A stretch of DNA of 64,000 bases, from assembly GCA_002840755.1 (NCBI GenBank), contig PHBZ01000006.1, positions 116,020-180,019 on the forward strand. Direction: 5' to 3'. Positions 60,294 through 64,000 of this stretch are shown here, one piece after another (position 1 is the stretch's first letter; the number at the start of each line of letters is the position of its first letter). This DNA comes from Chloroflexi bacterium HGW-Chloroflexi-10 (GTDB lineage: Bacteria; Chloroflexota; Anaerolineae; Anaerolineales; Anaerolineaceae). The notes under the pieces are model-generated. The model saw nothing but the letters and a program-made list of their open reading frames with translations, was not told the DNA's origin and ran no database searches. A program made the position numbers and the translations under genes.

Positions 60294-62711
60294 TTATTCT
60301 ACTTTCGCCTCAGCGATATCGATAAAATCGTATAAATCCGTGCTGTTTTCTAGCAGCGATTTGTCCAGTTTATGCCCCACGGTCAAAATATCATTATACC
60401 GTCCGGAGCGATAACATTCCGTAAAGCCAGCGATGACTGCTTCCAGACGCACTTCTTTGAGCTTTTGGTTAGCCCTGGCTGTGTTAAGGTATTCTTCAAA
60501 CTGACGCAATAATCGTTCGTGGCGCTTCTTTTCCAACTCTGCCTGGGTGAGTTGATCGGGACGTTTCCAATAGCCATTGGTTCGCACAAAGCTTTCTTCG
60601 AGGATAACCTTAACTTCTGGGATTTCATCAGTTGTTGACTGTAAAACCTGTACGAAATTAGTATAAATTGAGTCGTAACTCTTTGGTTCATCAAGGAAGT
60701 TCCAGATCCATTGACGAGCTGAACGTTCATCAATTACAAAAAGAACAGCCTGTGTTTGGAACCCCCCTTTTTCAAATGATTTAACCTTTCGCTTTTCATA
60801 ATCATTCACTTGTATTTCATCAGCAAACCAGTACCCATCCCGCTCCTCAAATCCCCATTGAGTTAACGCTTTATAAAACTGATCACCATTATATAAAATT
60901 TGGTAACCGTGCTTGATATAAAATGCTAAATATCTCGAATAAAGCATTTCTTGGCTTCGTTCAAAAAGGCAAGTCAACGGCAACTGTTTTAGGTACTCTT
61001 TTATGTACTCTGATTCAAAGCCTTGACCTAAATTCTCGGCTAATTTACGCGCAACGGTTACTTTTGGTTTTAAAGCTGAAATTATTATGTCATTGTTGAC
61101 TGCACCAGCCCTAATATCTTGCAGGATAGTGCTAGATCCTTTGTCGAGTGTGCCAGTTTGGGCAACAATGAAACCAGCTTTAGCTAAACATTCTTGAATC
61201 ATGTTCCATATAGAAGCTTGAGTATTATGAAACTCAACTGTTATCCATCGTCCTGGTTTTATTACTCTATAAAGCTCAGCAAAGGATTTAAAAATCAGAT
61301 CGTGATAATCTTCAATTCCTTTTTCTTGGAATTCATTAATTACAGCCTCCGGGATATCATTTGTTCTAACACTCAACCAACTTTCCAAAATACTATTCAT
61401 TTCACTGTAAATAATATTAGCCCCGAACGGGGGATCAATATAAATGTAATCAATCGAAGAATCGGGGATTTTCCTCAAATCTGTTGCAGACTGCGTTCCC
61501 ACATATACGCAACTCGAGTGCTGTTGCTTATAAACCTCTGCTGATTTAACTTTCGAGAGCCGCCTCTGTAGACAATGGAAAATATTTTGTTCCTTTCTGA
61601 TTACTGGCATATATAAATTCCCTGACATTCCTCCCCCACCTCCAAAATACCCCTGTCTTTCAGAAATAACCGTAAATAGTCCTGTTAATATATAAATACC
61701 TAAGGAGCGTATTTTTTTATCCGATACTCGGGAAATTTTTGAGAATAATGCACTATAGATCCATAAATTTCTCTTGGAAAGAAACTTATCGACGCTATTG
61801 ATTCTTTTCTGACCTAATTGGCCGAGCCTTGCAGAATACCAATCTGGGTCAACTTTGTCTGTTGGATACCAATAAGGAAGGATTGAACTTTCAGCCTTTT
61901 GGGCTATTTCCAAATCAAATTTAGACGGTTCTCGATCTTGAATAACTTTATTAACCTTTGCGTTTATCCATACTAATTCTTTCTTTTTAGTGTTATCTGA
62001 AGTAATGACTCTTCGTACACTACGTATATTTAAGTCCGCATTGCATTTTGGACACGGAAAACTATCCAATGTCCTCACTTTTCCATGCAAGTGTTCAACG
62101 CCAGAAGGGAAAAAGGGGAACTCAAAGTCACAATATGGACAAGTATATACATCACTCCAAACTGTGTAATTTATTACACCTTTTCTGCCTGTCTTATCCT
62201 GGGTTTCATACAAGTATCCCAATTCCCGTTCAGTCTCTTTTATTATTTGATCAAGAACATGAAGCGTCGATTGAATAGAAAAAGATGTTGTATTTACATG
62301 GGACACAAATGTGGCAATTGGAGATAAATCGATAAGAAGACAATTTCTATTTAGTTCACGGCAAGCAACACCAGTCATTCCTGTTCCGCAGAAAACATCC
62401 AAAACAACATCACCCGGTCTACTGTAATGTTTTAATAAGGTTGTAATAATTTCTGGTGGCACCTTGGTGTGATAGGCGTGCGCAGCATAAACAGGGTTTT
62501 GTTCTTTAGCTGAAATATCTCCTGAATATGGTTCACGGTGGTAATTATCAGTAGATTCATCGTAGGAAGTCCCATATTTTTTTAAAAACTCATCAATGTG
62601 GGGATTGGGGTATGCTGTATAAGAAGGCGAGTCAGAAAGCGCATTTATAGCTTCATCATTGCCTACGGGAAAGCCTTCGATATGGCGAAGTTCGTCTAAG
62701 TTGTCTGTCAT
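60294..62711 (-). CDS. DNA methyltransferase, first of two paralogues
   Basis: 805 residues from the ATG at 62711 with AGAGG before it; the start at 62747 is disfavoured. Motif I VVLDVFCGTGMTG, zinc Cys CPYC and CPKC, and motif IV YIYIDPPFGAN match the second paralogue, as do the start TDNLDELRHIEGFP and the end FIDIAEAKVE. The middle, including the expected target-recognition part, is different. The pair arose by tandem duplication. It stands 15 bases before the second copy. Confidence 0.82.
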   Translation of the reverse strand: MTDNLDELRHIEGFPVGNDEAINALSDSPSYTAYPNPHIDEFLKKYGTSYDESTDNYHREPYSGDISAKEQNPVYAAHAYHTKVPPEIITTLLKHYSRPGDVVLDVFCGTGMTGVACRELNRNCLLIDLSPIATFVSHVNTTSFSIQSTLHVLDQIIKETERELGYLYETQDKTGRKGVINYTVWSDVYTCPYCDFEFPFFPSGVEHLHGKVRTLDSFPCPKCNADLNIRSVRRVITSDNTKKKELVWINAKVNKVIQDREPSKFDLEIAQKAESSILPYWYPTDKVDPDWYSARLGQLGQKRINSVDKFLSKRNLWIYSALFSKISRVSDKKIRSLGIYILTGLFTVISERQGYFGGGGGMSGNLYMPVIRKEQNIFHCLQRRLSKVKSAEVYKQQHSSCVYVGTQSATDLRKIPDSSIDYIYIDPPFGANIIYSEMNSILESWLSVRTNDIPEAVINEFQEKGIEDYHDLIFKSFAELYRVIKPGRWITVEFHNTQASIWNMIQECLAKAGFIVAQTGTLDKGSSTILQDIRAGAVNNDIIISALKPKVTVARKLAENLGQGFESEYIKEYLKQLPLTCLFERSQEMLYSRYLAFYIKHGYQILYNGDQFYKALTQWGFEERDGYWFADEIQVNDYEKRKVKSFEKGGFQTQAVLFVIDERSARQWIWNFLDEPKSYDSIYTNFVQVLQSTTDEIPEVKVILEESFVRTNGYWKRPDQLTQAELEKKRHERLLRQFEEYLNTARANQKLKEVRLEAVIAGFTECYRSGRYNDILTVGHKLDKSLLENSTDLYDFIDIAEAKVE

Positions 62712-62762
62712 GATGTTTACCTCTTGTTTGTTGATTTCATAGGACAAAAACGATCCTACAAA

Positions 62763-64000
62763 TTATTCGATTTTTATATTAATCCGCACCAGATCCCTCT
62801 GGCAGCCCTGGGTAATCTGGTTGATATAGTCATCCACACTGGCGCGAAGTTCCGCTTCGGTTAAGGCGCTGCCTTTACTCAACAAATAGTCGCCCAACTG
62901 TTTGAGGTCCAGTTCGACCGGCTGCAAATCACGGCTCAATTCATACAGTGCGGTCAGCAGGTCATCGCTGATCGTATCTGGTAAACGCCCCTTCTGGATG
63001 AGGTCCTGAATGAACTGGCGCTGGGAAGCTGAAAGCAAGGACAGTCGCTCCTTCAGATTGGAGATTTCACTGATAATTTGGCTTTCCCAGGCAGTCCATA
63101 ATTCATCCAGCTTACTGCGAATAGCTTGAATGCGCCCTGAAATGTTCGCAGCTACTGCGCTATCTTCAGGGAAACGGCAGTATGGACAAACTGCAAAGGT
63201 TTCGAGAACCTGGGCATTGAACTCATTACAGCGTTTCCGTTCGATCGATTGCAATTCAAGTGCAAGCAAGTTAAAGGGAGAGGACGAGATGAATGGCAGC
63301 CCCTTCAACTGGTTGAGCGCAATAAAATGCGAACTTTGTCGAATTGTGGTCAAGTCTCCCCACGGAGCTTTATCCCCAACGAATTTTTGGTGCAATCCAT
63401 AATACAACTGATCATATTTCTGGCGGAATTGCTCTAGTTTTCCTTTTAATGGCCGGCGTAATTCGGCGGACATTAATTGTTTGGGATCGCTGTAGATGGC
63501 TTTGCTGTCGGCGGCAATTCGCTCCAAATCGGCAACCGTCGATTTTTCAGTCGAATTCCCTAATTCCATCAGGTTGGACAATACAACCAGGCCCGACTGC
63601 AAACGCTTTATACCAGTGCTCAAGCCGCCGTGCCAATCCTCGAAAAAGGCGGATAAAACCGTTAGATTTTCCAGGTTTATCTTGAGCTGCTGTAAAAATT
63701 CTGCGGAAGGATCCAGCTTGCCTAAATCAGCTACTTTGGTCACCTCGGCGAATGTGGCCAGTGGTTTTTCCAAATTTGCTAATTGAGATAAAGAGGCCTG
63801 GATGCCTAACCAGGGGATATCAGGGTAATTGACTGCATCTGCAATGATCGTCTGCATTCCTTGGCGCAGGCTTGAGACTTTTTCTTTTAACTCAACCCCG
63901 CGTTGATGCAGGGCTTTGACCGCTTCGCTGCGGCTGTCCTTATCTCGTACCAATCCCGATTGCAAACCGAGGGCGTTAAAGATCAGCACCACTGCCTCGA
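62763..64000 (-). CDS. DUF6079/BrxC-PglY-type ATPase, C-terminal part only
   Basis: At least 412 codons; the frame continues past the right edge, so the GTG at 63992 is not taken as the start. The visible part has long helices and a zinc knuckle in ETFAVCPYCRFPEDS, and ends DDYINQITQGCQRDLVRINIKIE. This matches the C-terminal half of the large BREX-type P-loop proteins (DUF6079; BrxC, PglY). The Walker motifs would lie outside the window. It is the first visible gene of the eleven-gene array and should be required for defence, as BrxC is. I rest the family call on the helix-zinc layout and on PglZ downstream. Confidence 0.68.
   Translation of the reverse strand, partial: EAVVLIFNALGLQSGLVRDKDSRSEAVKALHQRGVELKEKVSSLRQGMQTIIADAVNYPDIPWLGIQASLSQLANLEKPLATFAEVTKVADLGKLDPSAEFLQQLKINLENLTVLSAFFEDWHGGLSTGIKRLQSGLVVLSNLMELGNSTEKSTVADLERIAADSKAIYSDPKQLMSAELRRPLKGKLEQFRQKYDQLYYGLHQKFVGDKAPWGDLTTIRQSSHFIALNQLKGLPFISSSPFNLLALELQSIERKRCNEFNAQVLETFAVCPYCRFPEDSAVAANISGRIQAIRSKLDELWTAWESQIISEISNLKERLSLLSASQRQFIQDLIQKGRLPDTISDDLLTALYELSRDLQPVELDLKQLGDYLLSKGSALTEAELRASVDDYINQITQGCQRDLVRINIKIE

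Noticed and set aside
57823..62711. The two methyltransferases as the BREX enzyme PglX
   Set aside because: They have the FxGTG and DPPF motifs and a zinc ribbon of DUF1156-like enzymes; the NPPY layout and length (~1,200) of PglX are missing.
40991..64000. A standard DISARM system, suggested by the SNF2 and DUF1998 helicases with methyltransferase
   Set aside because: DrmB and the phospholipase-D protein DrmC are absent, while PglZ, a DUF6079-type ATPase and DruA are present.

Overview
The window looks like a chromosomal or element-borne accessory region of an environmental bacterium. A Chloroflexota (Anaerolineae-like) host is my best guess, because it carries a giant secreted PA14/Ig/YD-repeat protein and a replication-type gene module with a SSB-like protein, RadC, a second DnaN and a methyltransferase-helicase fusion. 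No rRNA, tRNA, CRISPR array or phage structural gene was seen, so the host call is inference. G+C shifts visibly along the window: about half G+C in the 28-37 kb module and clearly AT-rich in 19.8-25.1 kb. This fits assembly from separately acquired blocks.

Layout. (1) 1-14053, minus: the N-terminal 4,684 codons of one giant secreted protein with PA14-like, Ig-like, Gly-rich and CARDB-like parts and then an RHS/YD-repeat section; it runs off the left edge. (2) 14844-19450, minus: a CBASS anti-phage locus with a Cap4-type nuclease-SAVED effector, a CD-NTase and an E2-like protein with a SEC-C tail. It is preceded by an XRE repressor and an ImmA-type protease (CapH/CapP-like). A nearly identical palindromic operator sits before both the regulator pair and the effector. 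(3) 19787-25124, minus, AT-rich: a six-gene operon I do not recognise as any described system: radical SAM enzyme, small frameshifted P-loop protein, Asp/Glu-racemase-family enzyme, a fusion of an HhH-GPD glycosylase-like domain with a dNMP-kinase-like domain, a PfkB kinase, and a thymidylate-synthase-fold protein lacking the catalytic Cys. The best reading is modified nucleotide, nucleoside or DNA-base biosynthesis. (4) 25461-26040: a decayed DDE transposase. (5) 27086-37339, plus: the replication-type module, each gene behind a strong stem-loop and a stereotyped ribosome binding site, with a PGN_0703-type nuclease inserted on the opposite strand.

(6) 37381-40864, minus: an ABC-three-component system (Mrr-like nuclease with ABC-3C CTD, middle component, SMC/RecF-like ATPase). 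(7) 40991-64000, minus: one co-directional array of eleven genes that combines BREX-like parts (DUF6079/BrxC-PglY-type ATPase, PglZ), two tandem paralogous DNA methyltransferases, a HEPN-like protein, a KGGVGR ParA-like/AAA fusion, an SNF2 helicase, a 1,809-residue DUF1998 helicase of the DruE/BrxHII type, a RecB/Cas4-like nuclease and DruA. The first gene is cut by the right edge.

Together at least four immune or conflict systems (CBASS, ABC-3C, the BREX/Druantia hybrid, a PGN_0703 nuclease) surround a mobile-element replication module, so this is a defence island. The two parts most worth attention as undescribed systems are the 19.8-25.1 kb nucleotide-modification-like operon and the hybrid array at 41-64 kb.
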